Source: Rubrimonas cliftonensis (GTDB lineage Bacteria; Pseudomonadota; Alphaproteobacteria; Rhodobacterales; Rhodobacteraceae). From it: a stretch of DNA of 64,000 nt. Made by a program: the position numbers and the translations under genes. The stretch spans positions 248,001 through 312,000 of the forward strand of contig NZ_FNQM01000004.1 of NCBI RefSeq assembly GCF_900107585.1, read 5' to 3'. Each line of letters begins with the position of its first letter. The first letter of the stretch is position 1. This document shows, in pieces, positions 47,288 to 56,788 of the stretch. Under the pieces are notes generated by a model. That model ran no database searches. It was not told the DNA's origin and saw only the letters and a list, made by a program, of their open reading frames with translations.

Positions 47288-48195
47288 GCGCGCCGCGGCG
47301 CAGGCGGCGCGGGGCCGGGGCGCTGGCCCCGCGCTCGGAGGCGCCCTTTCTCGTGGCGGCGGTCTGCGCGGCGATGTGCTTTCTTGCTGTCGTGGCGCTG
47401 GAGGCCGCAGCCGGCGCCGCGCGCGTGGCCGAGGCCTGGACCGACGGGCTGAGCGGCGCCGCGACCGTGCGCGTGCCTGCGCCGGACGGGCGCGAGGCGG
47501 CCGAGCCGGTGGCGCTGGCCGCCGAGGCCGCGCTCGCCGCGACCGAGGGCGTCGCGTCGGCGCGGCTGCTCTCGGTGCAGGACATGACGGCGCTGACCGC
47601 GCCGTGGCTGGGGCCGGAGGCGGCGGACCTGCTCGGCGAAGCCCCGGCGCCGCTGCTGATCGACGTGGCGCTGCGCAGGCCGCCGCCGGACCCGGCGCAG
47701 GTGCAGGCGCGACTTAACGCCGCGGCGCCCGGCGCCGTCTACGACGACCACGCCGCGTGGCGCGCGCCGCTGGCGGACGCGGCGACGGCGTTCCGCCGCC
47801 TCGCCTTCTGGTGCGTCGGGCTCATGGGCGCCGCGCTGGCGGCGATGGTCGCGCTGGCTGCGCGGGCGAGCCTGTCAGGCGCCGCCTCCACGGTGCGGAC
47901 GCTGCGGCTGAACGGGGCGCGCGACGGCTTCATCGCCGCGGCCTTCGAACGGCCGATCGCCCTGCGGGCGCTGGTCGGCGGGGCGGTGGGCGCGGCGGCG
48001 GCGGTGCTGGCGCTGTCCGCGGCGCCGGCGCTTGGTCTAGCCGACGCGCTCGGCGCGCCAGCCGCCGCCTTCGCGCCGCCCGGCCGGGACGTCGCGGGAC
48101 TGGCGGCGGTCGCGCTGACGCCCGTCGTCGCGGCGGCGCTGGCTTTCGCAACGGCGCGAATGGCGATTCTCGCCATGCTGGCGCGGGTGGAGTGA
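47284..48195 (+). CDS. ftsX: Cell division protein FtsX
   Basis: A 303-residue membrane protein with the FtsX plan: basic N terminus (APRRRRRGAG), first membrane helix near 22-45, an extracytoplasmic domain (about 50-165), and three further helices (near 175-195, 225-250, 270-295). It carries the RLNGARDGFIAAAFERP segment of this permease group. GTG start at 47284 overlaps ftsE. It transmits FtsE ATP hydrolysis to periplasmic amidase activation. Confidence 0.88.
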   Translation: MSAPRRRRRGAGALAPRSEAPFLVAAVCAAMCFLAVVALEAAAGAARVAEAWTDGLSGAATVRVPAPDGREAAEPVALAAEAALAATEGVASARLLSVQDMTALTAPWLGPEAADLLGEAPAPLLIDVALRRPPPDPAQVQARLNAAAPGAVYDDHAAWRAPLADAATAFRRLAFWCVGLMGAALAAMVALAARASLSGAASTVRTLRLNGARDGFIAAAFERPIALRALVGGAVGAAAAVLALSAAPALGLADALGAPAAAFAPPGRDVAGLAAVALTPVVAAALAFATARMAILAMLARVE

Positions 48196-48929
48196 GGGGA
48201 CGAGCCTTGACGGCGACGCTGCGCGGGGCCGCGTTCTACGCGGTCTTCTATCCTTCCATGGCGGTCTTCGGCCTGCTCGGCTTTCCCTTCGCGCTGATCT
48301 GGAGGGGCGCCGCGCGCCATGTCGCGAAGACCTTCTTCGCCTGGACGTTCCTGCTGCTGCGGGTGTTCGGCGGCGTGCGCGTGGCGGTGCGCGGGCCGGC
48401 GCCGCGCGGGCCGGCGCTCGTCGCCGCCAAGCACCAGTCGATGCTCGACGTCTTCATGCTCTACCACGCGCTGCCGGAGGCCTTCTTCGTGATGAAGCGG
48501 GAGCTGACGCGGGCGCCGGTGTTCGGCTGGTACGCGCTGCGCGTGGGGGCGGTGCCGGTGGACCGGGGCGGCGGCGCGGCGGCGCTTGAGGCCATGGTGG
48601 CGGCGCTGACCGAGGTGGCGGGCGCGGGCGGCCAGATGGTGATCTACCCGCAGGGCACGCGCACGCCGCCGGGCGTCTCGACCGCCGAGCGGCCCTACAA
48701 GGTGGGTGTTCACGCGGTCTACGCCGCGTCGGGCCGGTCCTGCGCGCCGGTCGCCACGAATTCGGGAAGCTGCTGGCCGCGCGGGCTGTCGCTGCGCCCC
48801 GGCGTCGCGGTGCTGCAGTTCCTGCCCGAGATCGAGCCCGGCCTCGACCGCGCCGCCTTCATGGCGCGGCTGGAGGCCGCGATCGAGCCGGCCTCAGCCG
48901 CGCTGGCCAGCGCGGGCGCCCGCCGCTAG
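48192..48929 (+). CDS. plsC: 1-Acyl-sn-glycerol-3-phosphate acyltransferase
   Basis: A 245-residue LPLAT-family protein. The HxxxxD motif is HQSMLD in AAKHQSMLDVFML. The acceptor-binding block (AVPVDRG) and YPQGTRTPPG follow at normal spacing. One or two N-terminal hydrophobic segments anchor it to the membrane. The GTG at 48192 overlaps ftsX in GTGA, but a TTG at 48207 with GAGGGGA upstream is an equally good start. It makes phosphatidic acid from lysophosphatidic acid. Confidence 0.9.
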   Translation: MRGRALTATLRGAAFYAVFYPSMAVFGLLGFPFALIWRGAARHVAKTFFAWTFLLLRVFGGVRVAVRGPAPRGPALVAAKHQSMLDVFMLYHALPEAFFVMKRELTRAPVFGWYALRVGAVPVDRGGGAAALEAMVAALTEVAGAGGQMVIYPQGTRTPPGVSTAERPYKVGVHAVYAASGRSCAPVATNSGSCWPRGLSLRPGVAVLQFLPEIEPGLDRAAFMARLEAAIEPASAALASAGARR

Positions 48930-48970
48930 GGTCGCGCCCGGCGCGCGGCGGCGCCGGTCGAGGGTTTGGC

Positions 48971-49756
48971 ATGGCGCTGACGGTCTGCACCTGGAACATC
49001 AATTCGGTGCGCCTGCGCGCCGGCCTCGTCGAGCGCCTGCTGCGCGAGGCCGCGCCGGACATCCTGTGCCTGCAGGAGACCAAGACGCCGGTCGACAAGT
49101 TCCCCGCCGAGCCTTTCGCCGCGCTCGGCTACCACGCGCTCGCGGCGCGGGGGGACAAGGGCTACAACGGCGTCGCGATCCTCTCCCGGGCGCCGCTGGA
49201 GCCGCTGCCCCATGTCGACTTCTGCGGCAAGGGAGACGCGCGGCACGTCGCCGCGCGCACCGGGAGCGGGCTGGAGATCCACAACTTCTACGTCCCCGCC
49301 GGCGGCGACGAGCCGGATCGCAACATCAACGCCAAGTTCGCCCACAAGCTCGATTTCGTGGCGGAGATGGCCGACTGGGGGCGCGGCCGCGCCGGCCCCG
49401 CCATCGCCGTGGGCGACCTCAACATCGCCCCGGGCGAGGACGACGTGTGGTCCCACCGGGAGTTGCTGAAGGTCGTCAGCCATACGCCGGTGGAGGTGGA
49501 GGCCTTCGAGAAGGCGCGCGCCGCCGGCGGCTGGGCCGACGTCACGCGCGACCTGACGCCCGAGGGCAAGCTCTACACCTGGTGGAGCTACCGCGCGAAG
49601 GACTGGGCGCTGAGCGACCGCGGCAGGCGGCTCGACCATGTCTGGGCGAGCGCCGACGTCGCGCCGACGGCCCGCCGCGTTACCGTCCTCAAGGGCGCGC
49701 GGGGCTGGGACAAGCCCTCCGACCACGCCCCCGTCATCGCCGAGTTCGACCTGTGA
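48971..49756 (+). CDS. xth: Exodeoxyribonuclease III
   Basis: A 261-residue endonuclease/exonuclease/phosphatase-fold enzyme for abasic site repair. It has the N-terminal TWNINSVRLR, the metal-ligand motif LQETKTP, DKGYNGVAILSR, VGDLNIAPGEDDVW and the C-terminal SDHAPVIAEF. It overlaps the next gene in GTGA. It cleaves at AP sites and removes 3' blocking groups in the cytoplasm. Confidence 0.95.
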   Translation: MALTVCTWNINSVRLRAGLVERLLREAAPDILCLQETKTPVDKFPAEPFAALGYHALAARGDKGYNGVAILSRAPLEPLPHVDFCGKGDARHVAARTGSGLEIHNFYVPAGGDEPDRNINAKFAHKLDFVAEMADWGRGRAGPAIAVGDLNIAPGEDDVWSHRELLKVVSHTPVEVEAFEKARAAGGWADVTRDLTPEGKLYTWWSYRAKDWALSDRGRRLDHVWASADVAPTARRVTVLKGARGWDKPSDHAPVIAEFDL

Positions 49757-50508
49757 GCGCGATCCGCCTGAGCGTCGGGGGGCCGCGCGCCGACATCCGG
49801 CTCGACCGCCCCGAGAAGCTCAACGCGCTGGAGGTGGCCGACCTCGAAGCCTTCGCCGCCGCGCTCGCAGAGGTCCACGCCGCACCCGGGGTGCGGGTGC
49901 TGGTGGTGACGGGAACCGGCGAGCGAGCGTTCTCGTCGGGCGTCTCGCTCGGCGACGTCGCCACGCAGGATTGGTCGGTCAATCCGCTGACCGCGCTCTG
50001 CGACGGGCTGGAGCAGTTCCCGCTGCCGACGGTCTGCGCGCTGAACGCCAGCGTCTATGGCGGCGCGGCGGAGATCGCGCTGGCCTGCGACTTCCGCATC
50101 GGCGTGGAGGGGATGGCCTGCCGCGTGCCGCCGGCGGCGCTCGGCATCCACTACGAGCCCGCCGGCATCGCCCGCGCGATGCGCCGCATCGGCGCGCAGT
50201 GGACGCGGCGGATGTTCCTCGCGGCCGAGGCGTTCGACGCCGGGCAGCTTCTCGCGATGGGTTTCGTCGATCGCCTCGTCGCGCGCGAGAGCCTTGCGGC
50301 GGAGACCGACGCCTGCACGGAGCGTCTCGCCTGTCTCGCGCCGCTTGCGGTGCAGGGGATGAAGCAGTCGATCCTCGAGGTCGCCGAAGGCCGTCCGGAC
50401 CCCGAAGCCGCGCAGGCGCGCATCGCGGCCGCCTGGGCGTCGGAGGATCTGCGCGAGGGGCTTGCGGCGATGCGCGAGAAGCGGGCGCCGTCGTTCCGCG
50501 GGCGCTGA
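49753..50508 (+). CDS. Enoyl-CoA hydratase/isomerase family protein
   Basis: A 251-residue crotonase-fold protein with RLDRPEKLNALEVADL, VTGTGERAFSSGVSLGD (first oxyanion segment) and NASVYGGAAEIALACDFRIG (second). The glutamate following the AALGIHYEP stretch may be part of the active site. A GTG start overlaps xth. Exact substrate is unknown. It is unlike the TRAP-linked paralogue at 4.9 kb beyond family motifs, so the two are not recent duplicates. Confidence 0.87.
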   Translation: MSAIRLSVGGPRADIRLDRPEKLNALEVADLEAFAAALAEVHAAPGVRVLVVTGTGERAFSSGVSLGDVATQDWSVNPLTALCDGLEQFPLPTVCALNASVYGGAAEIALACDFRIGVEGMACRVPPAALGIHYEPAGIARAMRRIGAQWTRRMFLAAEAFDAGQLLAMGFVDRLVARESLAAETDACTERLACLAPLAVQGMKQSILEVAEGRPDPEAAQARIAAAWASEDLREGLAAMREKRAPSFRGR

Positions 50509-50644
50509 GGCGCGCGGCGCCCGATATCCGTCGCCCCGTCGCGACCCTCGGCGCCCCGGCCTTGCGGACATGCGCCGGGATCGCCACCTGCCGCGGCGTC
50601 GGTCGAGGCGCGCGGATCTCGGCTGCGTGGAGACGCCCCCCCGA

Positions 50645-51622
50645 ATGACCGTATTTCTTCTCTGTCTGGGTCTCGTGCTGCTCGTGATCGGGGGCGAACT
50701 GCTGGTGCGCGGGGCCGTCGCGATCGCCACCGCGCTCGGCGTGTCGCCGCTGATGGTGGGGCTGACGCTCGTCGGCTTCGGCACTTCGACGCCCGAGCTG
50801 GCGACCTCGGTGCAGGCCGCGCTGGCGGGGTCTCCCGGCGTGGCGGTCGGCAACGTGGTCGGCTCGAACATCTGCAACATCCTGCTCATTCTGGGCATGG
50901 CGGCCTTGATCCGCCCCGTCGCTGCGACGCCGGGCGCGTTCAGGCGCGACGGGATCGCGCTGGTGGCGGCGACGCTGCTCTGCGTCGGCCTTCTGATCCA
51001 CGGCGAGATCGGCCGGCTCGCCGGCGCTGCGCTGGCGGCCCTTCTGGTCGGCTACATCGTTCTGACCTGGGCGCAGGAGCGCGAGGCGGAGGCCGGGGGC
51101 GCCACGGCGCCGACGGCCGCTCCGGTCGCCGCGACGCCCGCCGGCCCCGCTGCCGCCGGAGAGCCGCGCGCGCCGCTGTGGCGGTCGGGGGCCATCGTGG
51201 CGGCGGGCTTCGCCCTGATGCTGCCCGGCGCGTCGCTGCTCGTGGACGGAGCGATCGAGCTGGCGGCGGGCCTGGGCGTCTCCGACGCGCTCATCGGCCT
51301 CACGATCGTCGCGGTCGGCACCTCGCTGCCGGAACTCACCACCTCCGTGGTGGCGGCGGTCAGGGGTCAGGGCGACGTCGCCTTCGGCAACGTCGTCGGC
51401 TCGAACATCTACAACATCCTCGGCATCCTCGGCGTGACTGCGCTGGTCCAGCCGCTTGCGACGCCGCCGGAGATCGCCGCCTTCGACGGCTGGGTGATGC
51501 TCGCCGCCACCGTCGCGCTCGTCGTCGTGACGGTGACGGGCTGGCGCGTGACGCGGGGCGAGGGCGCGGCGCTGCTCGGCGGCTACGCGGCCTATCTCGG
51601 ATGGCTGACGCTCTCCGCATGA
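50645..51622 (+). CDS. Ca2+/Na+ antiporter (CaCA family, YrbG-like)
   Basis: A 325-residue membrane protein with the two alpha-repeats of cation/Ca2+ exchangers. Repeat 1 is GFGTSTPELATS with GNVVGSNICNILLILG; repeat 2 is AVGTSLPELTTS with GNVVGSNIYNILGILG. About ten helices are split by a cytoplasmic Ala/Pro loop near residues 145-180. It exports calcium using the sodium or proton gradient. It stands in its own transcription unit. Confidence 0.92.
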   Translation: MTVFLLCLGLVLLVIGGELLVRGAVAIATALGVSPLMVGLTLVGFGTSTPELATSVQAALAGSPGVAVGNVVGSNICNILLILGMAALIRPVAATPGAFRRDGIALVAATLLCVGLLIHGEIGRLAGAALAALLVGYIVLTWAQEREAEAGGATAPTAAPVAATPAGPAAAGEPRAPLWRSGAIVAAGFALMLPGASLLVDGAIELAAGLGVSDALIGLTIVAVGTSLPELTTSVVAAVRGQGDVAFGNVVGSNIYNILGILGVTALVQPLATPPEIAAFDGWVMLAATVALVVVTVTGWRVTRGEGAALLGGYAAYLGWLTLSA

Positions 51623-51716
51623 TATCGCCTGTTCGAAAGCCCTTGCCGCCGCCGGCGTCATCGGAGAGCGTTCGGCCCGCCGGGATCGCGCCGGCATCGG
51701 GCGTCGGGAGGTGGAT

Positions 51717-52079
51717 TTGAACGAGCACGCGGTCAGACGTCCCGAATTGGAGGGGCTCGATCCCGCCGCCGTGCGCCATGTGCGCGCCGGCAACAGCCTC
51801 ACGCCCGGGCTCGCCTGCTTCACCGGCGTCTCGTTCTTCGTCTATCTCGTCACCAAGGGGCTGAGCGGGGCCGCGACCGTCGACGTCGGTCTGATGGTCC
51901 AGATCGTCGTCGCTGCGGCGCTGGCGGGCGTCGGCGGCGGCCTGCTGGCGCGCGGGCGCTACTTCAGCGCCACGCTCGAGACCGACGACGGCCCGATCCG
52001 CCTCAAGGGGCTCAGCAAGGCGGACCAGAGGGCCGTCGTGGCCCGCTACGGCGCCGCGTCCGGCGGGGACGCGGGCTGA
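51717..52079 (+). CDS. Small hypothetical membrane protein
   Basis: A 120-residue protein with two hydrophobic helices (near residues 34-52 and 58-78: TPGLACFTGVSFFVYLVTKGL and VQIVVAAALAGVGGGLLARG), followed by a soluble C terminus (ETDDGPIRLKGLSKADQRAVV). The TTG at 51717 is chosen because GGGAGG lies seven bases before it; a GTG at 51711 would abut that site. No family is recognised. Confidence 0.7.
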   Translation: MNEHAVRRPELEGLDPAAVRHVRAGNSLTPGLACFTGVSFFVYLVTKGLSGAATVDVGLMVQIVVAAALAGVGGGLLARGRYFSATLETDDGPIRLKGLSKADQRAVVARYGAASGGDAG

Positions 52080-52090
52080 CTGGCGCACCG

Positions 52091-52486
52091 TCAGGGCGCC
52101 AGCAACGCCTCGATGCGCATCTGCACCGTCATGGAGATGTCCTGGGGCGTGACCGGCCGTCGCTCCAGCAGTCCGCGCAGGTGCGGGTTGTCGGACGCGT
52201 CGCAGAAGCGCATCGCCCAGCCGCCGAAACGGCGCGCAGGAACTGCGCCGCGGGCCAGCAGGGTCAGTTCCTCATGGCGCGGGTCGCGCCGGATGCTCTC
52301 GTAGATCGCCTCGACGTCGGCTTCGGCGCCCTCGAGCACCTGAAAGAACGCGACGTCGCTGAAGTACAGTACGCCGCTGACGTCGCGCGCGGCGTTCCTG
52401 CGCAGCGCCACGCGGGCGATGTCGAGCATCTCGATCGAATGCGCCGCGACGCGCGGCGTGCTCGAATACGCCAGAGACCAGACCAT
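52091..52486 (-). CDS. BLUF-domain blue-light sensor
   Basis: A 131-residue short BLUF protein binding FAD. Photocycle residues are all visible: Tyr7 (SLAYSST), Asn31 (RRNAARDVSGVLYF), Gln49 (AFFQVLEG), and Trp90/Met92 (RFGGWAMRF). IYESIRRDPRHEEL is the standard middle block. There is only a short C-terminal helix and no output domain, so it must act through a partner. It is the second blue-light receptor type in the window, 10 kb from pyp, and lies next to the isoprenoid gene dxs. Confidence 0.93.
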   Translation of the reverse strand: MVWSLAYSSTPRVAAHSIEMLDIARVALRRNAARDVSGVLYFSDVAFFQVLEGAEADVEAIYESIRRDPRHEELTLLARGAVPARRFGGWAMRFCDASDNPHLRGLLERRPVTPQDISMTVQMRIEALLAP

Positions 52487-52574
52487 GCGCTCTTCCGACT
52501 TCCGTTTCCCGCAGAAACTCCGGCGTCAAGTTGGGCCGGGCGCGTCGACGCGCAAGTGGGCCGACGCGACGGGT

Positions 52575-54515
52575 TCAGGCTCTCGCCGCATCGGAAGGCG
52601 CCTCGCCGAGCGCCGCCAGAGCGGCGGCGACCATGTGGCCGGCGTTCACGCCCGCCAGCTCGTACATGCGGGCCGGGCTGTCCTGGTCGATGAAGGCGTC
52701 GGGGAAGCACAGGGTGCGGATGCGCAGGCCGCCGTCGAGCGCGCCCTCGTTCGCCAGCAGGTGCAGCACATGGGCGCCGAAGCCGCCCGTCGCGCCCTCC
52801 TCGACGGTGATGAGCGCGGCGTGCTCGCGCGCCAGACGCAGGATCAGGTCGCGGTCGAGCGGCTTGGCGAAGCGGGCGTCGGCGACGGTGGCGGAGAGGC
52901 CGCGCGCGTCGAGCTCCTCCGCCGCCTTCATCGCCTCGGCGAGCCGCGTGCCGAAGCTGAGGATCGCGACCTTGCCGCCTTCCTTGACGATCCGGCCCCT
53001 GCCGATCTCCAGCGGCACGCCGCGCGCCGGCATCTCGACGCCGACGCCCTCGCCGCGCGGGTAGCGGAACGCGCTGGGGCCCTCGTCGTAGGCGGCCGCG
53101 GTGGCGACCATGTGCATCAGCTCCGCCTCGTCGGCGGCGGCCATCACCACGAAGCCCGGCAGGTTGCTGAGATAGGCGACGTCGAAGCTGCCGGCGTGGG
53201 TGGCGCCGTCGGCCCCTACCAGCCCGGCGCGGTCGATCGCGAAGCGCACCGGCAGCTTCTGGATCGCGACGTCGTGCACCACCTGGTCGTAGCCGCGCTG
53301 CAGGAATGTCGAGTAGATCGCCGCGAAGGGCTTCAGCCCGCCCGCCGCCATGCCGGCGCAGTAGGTGACGGCGTGCTGCTCGGCGATGCCGACGTCGAAG
53401 CAGCGATTCGGAAAGCGCCTGGCGAAGAGGTTGAGGCCCGTCCCGTCCGGCATGGCGCCGGTCACGGCGACGATGCGCGGGTCGGCCTCGGCCTCGGCGA
53501 TCAGCGCGTTCGCGAACACCTTGGTGTAGGATGGCGCGTTGGAGGCCGCCTTGGCCTGGGCTCCGGTGACAACGTCGAATTTCGAGACGCCGTGATACTT
53601 GTCGTCCGCGCTTTCGGCGGGCGCGTAGCCCTTGCCCTTCTTGGTGAGCGCATGGATCAGCACCGGCCCGTCGGCGCGCGCCTTCACCGTGCGCAGCACC
53701 GCCAGCAGCGAGTCCATGTCGTGCCCGTCGATGGGGCCGACATAGTCGAAGCCCAGCTCCTCGAACAGCGTGCCGCCGAGCGCCGCGCCCTTGATCAGTT
53801 CGCGCGCGCGCCGGGCGCCCTCGCGCAGCGGCGCAGGCAGGAAGCGCTCGGCGGATTTCGCGGCGGCGCGGAAGTCCTGGAACGGGTTGGTCGTCCAGAG
53901 CCGGGTGAGATAGTCCGACATCGCGCCCACCGGCGGCGCGATGGACATCTCGTTGTCGTTCAGGATGACGATGAGGCGGCGCTTCTGGTGGCCGGCGTTG
54001 TTCAGCGCCTCATAGGCCATGCCGGCCGACATCGCCCCGTCGCCGATCACCGCGATGGCGTCGCCGTTCCGGTCGCTCTGCCCGAGGTCGCGCGCCGTCG
54101 CGAAGCCCAGCGCGGCGGAGATCGAGGTGGAGGAATGCGCCGCGCCGAAGGGGTCGTACGCGCTCTCGGCGCGCTTGGTGAAGCCCGAGAGCCCGCCGCC
54201 CATGCGCAGGGTGCGGATGCGGTCGCGCCTGCCGGTCAGGATCTTGTGGGGGTAGCACTGGTGGCCGACGTCCCAGATCAGCCGGTCCTTCGGCGTGTCG
54301 AAGACGGCGTGGATCGCCACGGTCAGCTCCACGACGCCGAGCCCGGCGCCGAGGTGCCCGCCGGTGACGGACACCGCAGAGATCGTCTCGGCGCGCAGTT
54401 CGTCGGCGACGCGCCTCAGCTGGGCGTCGCTCATGCCCTTGAGGTCGGCGGGCGAGGCGACGGTGTCGAGCAGCGGCGTCGAGGGCCGGTTGTCGGGAAG
54501 GCGGGGGTCGGCCAT
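52575..54515 (-). CDS. dxs: 1-Deoxy-D-xylulose-5-phosphate synthase
   Basis: A 646-residue thiamine diphosphate enzyme, first step of the non-mevalonate isoprenoid pathway. It has the [17 protein letters not shown] opening, [16 protein letters not shown], the ThDP motif [18 protein letters not shown] to [12 protein letters not shown], and [16 protein letters not shown]. Length is normal. It makes DXP from pyruvate and glyceraldehyde-3-phosphate for quinones, carotenoids and bacteriochlorophyll if present. It is the last gene of the ispA group, 33 bases after ispA. Confidence 0.97.
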   Translation of the reverse strand: MADPRLPDNRPSTPLLDTVASPADLKGMSDAQLRRVADELRAETISAVSVTGGHLGAGLGVVELTVAIHAVFDTPKDRLIWDVGHQCYPHKILTGRRDRIRTLRMGGGLSGFTKRAESAYDPFGAAHSSTSISAALGFATARDLGQSDRNGDAIAVIGDGAMSAGMAYEALNNAGHQKRRLIVILNDNEMSIAPPVGAMSDYLTRLWTTNPFQDFRAAAKSAERFLPAPLREGARRARELIKGAALGGTLFEELGFDYVGPIDGHDMDSLLAVLRTVKARADGPVLIHALTKKGKGYAPAESADDKYHGVSKFDVVTGAQAKAASNAPSYTKVFANALIAEAEADPRIVAVTGAMPDGTGLNLFARRFPNRCFDVGIAEQHAVTYCAGMAAGGLKPFAAIYSTFLQRGYDQVVHDVAIQKLPVRFAIDRAGLVGADGATHAGSFDVAYLSNLPGFVVMAAADEAELMHMVATAAAYDEGPSAFRYPRGEGVGVEMPARGVPLEIGRGRIVKEGGKVAILSFGTRLAEAMKAAEELDARGLSATVADARFAKPLDRDLILRLAREHAALITVEEGATGGFGAHVLHLLANEGALDGGLRIRTLCFPDAFIDQDSPARMYELAGVNAGHMVAAALAALGEAPSDAARA

Positions 54516-54548
54516 GGCGCTGGTCCTTCGTGTCGTTGCGCGGTCGCG

Positions 54549-55469
54549 TCAGGCGCGGCGCGCGATGGCGTAGTCGGCGGCGGCGGCGAGCGCGGCCGCC
54601 CGGTCGCCCCAGGGTGCGAGCGCCGCGCGGGCCGAAGCCGCATGGGCGGCCGCGCGGGCCCGCGCGCCGTCCAGCCCGAGCGTCGTCACGAAGGTCGCCT
54701 TGCCGGCGGCGGCGTCCTTGCCCACGCGCTTGCCGGCGGAGACGGCGTCGCCCTCGACGTCTAGCAGGTCGTCGCGGATCTGAAACGCGGCGCCAAGGTC
54801 GCGCCCGAAACCCTTAAGACGCGTGCGCGCTTCGTCGGGCGCGCCGCCCAGGATCGCCCCGGCCTCCGCGGCGAAGGCGATCAGCGCGCCGGTCTTGAGG
54901 TGCTGGAGCGCGGCGATCGCCTCCGCCCCGAGCGGCTCGGGCGCCGTCTCGGCGGCGAGGTCGAGCGCCTGCCCTCCGACCATGCCCGACAGGCCCGACG
55001 CCTGCGCGAGCGCAAGGCAGAGCTGCGCGCGCATGGCGGGGTCGTCGCTGGTCTGCGGCGCGGCCAGCGTCTCGAAGGCGAGCGTCTGGAGCGCGTCGCC
55101 GGCGAGCACCGCCGTCGCCTCGTCCCAGGCGACATGCACCGTCGGCTTGCCGCGGCGCAGGTCGTCGTCGTCCATGCAGGGCAGGTCGTCGTGCACGAGG
55201 CTGTAGGCGTGCAGCAGCTCCACTGCCGCGGCCGCGCGGTCGGCCTGAGCGGCGGCGACGCCGAAGAGCGCCGCGCTCTCGATCGCGAGGAACGCCCTCA
55301 GCCGCTTGCCGCCGCCGAGCGTGGCGTGGCGCATCGCCGCCGCGAGGCGGCCCGCGCCGTCTTCGCCCGCCGGCGGCAGCAGCGCGTCCAGCGCGGCCTC
55401 CGCGCGCGCCGCGGCTGAAGCCAGCGCCTCGGTGAAGGCGTCATGCGCGAGGGTGGCGGGGGCGGTCAC
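54549..55469 (-). CDS. ispA: Farnesyl diphosphate synthase (polyprenyl synthetase)
   Basis: A 306-residue trans-prenyltransferase. The first Asp-rich motif is [16 protein letters not shown] (DDxxxxD form typical of bacterial IspA) and the second is [24 protein letters not shown] precedes. The GTG start overlaps xseB in GTGA. It condenses IPP with DMAPP and GPP to FPP, using precursors from the Dxs pathway encoded next door. Confidence 0.95.
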   Translation of the reverse strand: MTAPATLAHDAFTEALASAAARAEAALDALLPPAGEDGAGRLAAAMRHATLGGGKRLRAFLAIESAALFGVAAAQADRAAAAVELLHAYSLVHDDLPCMDDDDLRRGKPTVHVAWDEATAVLAGDALQTLAFETLAAPQTSDDPAMRAQLCLALAQASGLSGMVGGQALDLAAETAPEPLGAEAIAALQHLKTGALIAFAAEAGAILGGAPDEARTRLKGFGRDLGAAFQIRDDLLDVEGDAVSAGKRVGKDAAAGKATFVTTLGLDGARARAAAHAASARAALAPWGDRAAALAAAADYAIARRA

Positions 55470-55732
55470 GGCTCGGGGAACGGCTCTGTGGCGGGGCCGC
55501 CGGCGCCCTGCACGATCTTCTCGACGCGCATCTCGGCGGCCTTCAGCCGGGCCTCGCAGTGCCGGCGCAGCGCCTCGCCACGCTCGTAGAGCGTGATGGA
55601 GGCCTCCAGCGGCTCGTCGCCGCTCTCCAGCCGCTCGACCACCTGCTCCAGCGCGGCCATCGCCTCCTCGAAGCTCATCGCCGCGATCTTCGCGTCGAAC
55701 TTCGCCTCGGCGGCTTCCGGCTTTCCGCTCAT
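55466..55732 (-). CDS. xseB: Exodeoxyribonuclease VII small subunit
   Basis: An 88-residue protein with the XseB core [53 protein letters not shown]. It is the small helical subunit of the single-strand-specific nuclease with XseA (not in this window). Four-base overlaps on both sides put it in the HDAC-xseB-ispA-dxs operon, a common arrangement. Confidence 0.95.
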   Translation of the reverse strand: MSGKPEAAEAKFDAKIAAMSFEEAMAALEQVVERLESGDEPLEASITLYERGEALRRHCEARLKAAEMRVEKIVQGAGGPATEPFPEP

Positions 55733-56661
55733 GGCGCGCGCTCCATCAGAACCCTCAAATGCGCGGCGGTCGACCGCGCGAGACCCTCCAGATCATAGCC
55801 GCCTTCGAGGGTCGAGACGACCCGGCCGCGGCAATGGGCGTCAGCCACGTCGCAGAGCCGCCCGGTGATCCACGCGAAATCCGCCTCGCCGAGCTGCAGC
55901 GTCGCCAGCGGGTCGCGGGCGTGGGCGTCGAAGCCCGCCGAGATGATCAGGAGTTCCGGCGCGAAGCGGTCCAGCGCCGGCAGGATCACGCGCTCATAGG
56001 CCGCCCGGAACTCCGCCCCGCCCGAACCGCCCCTGAGCGGGGCGTTGAAGATGTTGCCGACGCCGGTCTCGTCGGCGGCGCCGGAGCCGGGATAGAGCGG
56101 CCACTCGTGGCTGGAGGCGTAGAGCACCCGCCCGTCGGCGGCGAAGATGTCCTGGCTGCCGTTGCCGTGGTGGACGTCGAAATCGACGATGGCCACGCGC
56201 GAGAGGCCATGCGCCTCGACCGCGTGCAGAGCCCCCACGGCGGCGGTGTTGTAGAAGCAGAAGCCCATGGCGCGCATCGCCTCGGCGTGGTGGCCGGGCG
56301 GGCGCACGGCGCAGAAGGCGTTCGCGACCTCGCCGCCCAGCACCATGTCCACCGCCAGCACGCAGGCGCCGGCGGCGCGGCGGGCGGCTTCCAGCGTGCC
56401 GGGCCCCATGTGGGTGTCGGGGTCGAGCGAGGCCCAGCCCTCCGCCGGCTCGGCCGCCGCGAGCTTCGCCAGATGCGCCTGCGGATGGGCGCGCAGCAGG
56501 GCGGCGTCCTCCGCCCGCGGCGCCTCGACGCGGGTGAGCATGAGGAAGGCGTCGCCGGCCAGCGCCGCCTCGACGGCGCGCAGGCGGTCGACCCGTTCCG
56601 GATGGCCCGGCGGCGTGACATGGTCGAAGCAGGCGGGGTGGCTGATCAGGGCGGTGCTCAT
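55729..56661 (-). CDS. Histone deacetylase/acetylpolyamine amidohydrolase family protein
   Basis: A 310-residue zinc-dependent arginase-fold deacetylase. Visible motifs are [41 protein letters not shown] (charge-relay His pair), [16 protein letters not shown] (zinc Asp/His), [13 protein letters not shown] and [12 protein letters not shown]. The start at 56661 overlaps the start region of the divergent MOSC frame. Bacterial members deacetylate polyamines or other small amides; substrate here is unknown. Confidence 0.93.
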   Translation of the reverse strand: MSTALISHPACFDHVTPPGHPERVDRLRAVEAALAGDAFLMLTRVEAPRAEDAALLRAHPQAHLAKLAAAEPAEGWASLDPDTHMGPGTLEAARRAAGACVLAVDMVLGGEVANAFCAVRPPGHHAEAMRAMGFCFYNTAAVGALHAVEAHGLSRVAIVDFDVHHGNGSQDIFAADGRVLYASSHEWPLYPGSGAADETGVGNIFNAPLRGGSGGAEFRAAYERVILPALDRFAPELLIISAGFDAHARDPLATLQLGEADFAWITGRLCDVADAHCRGRVVSTLEGGYDLEGLARSTAAHLRVLMERAP

Positions 56662-56710
56662 GGGCGCACAGTATCGGGGCGGCGACGCGGCGCAAGACGA
56701 GCCGACGCCT

Positions 56711-56782
56711 GCAGGCGGACAGGCGACGCCGCTTGCGGGCGGAGAGGCGACGCCGCTTGCGGGCGGAGAGGCGACGCCGCTT
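56711..56782. repeat. 24-base tandem repeat, three units, at the HDAC/MOSC divergent junction
   Basis: Units start at 56711, 56735 and 56759, the last two identical (GCGGGCGGAGAGGCGACG followed by CCGCTT) and the first with two changes. In the MOSC frame each unit reads AGGEATPL. The array is either part of an extended MOSC N terminus or promoter DNA between the divergent genes. Confidence 0.9.
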
Positions 56783-56788
56783 GCGGCG

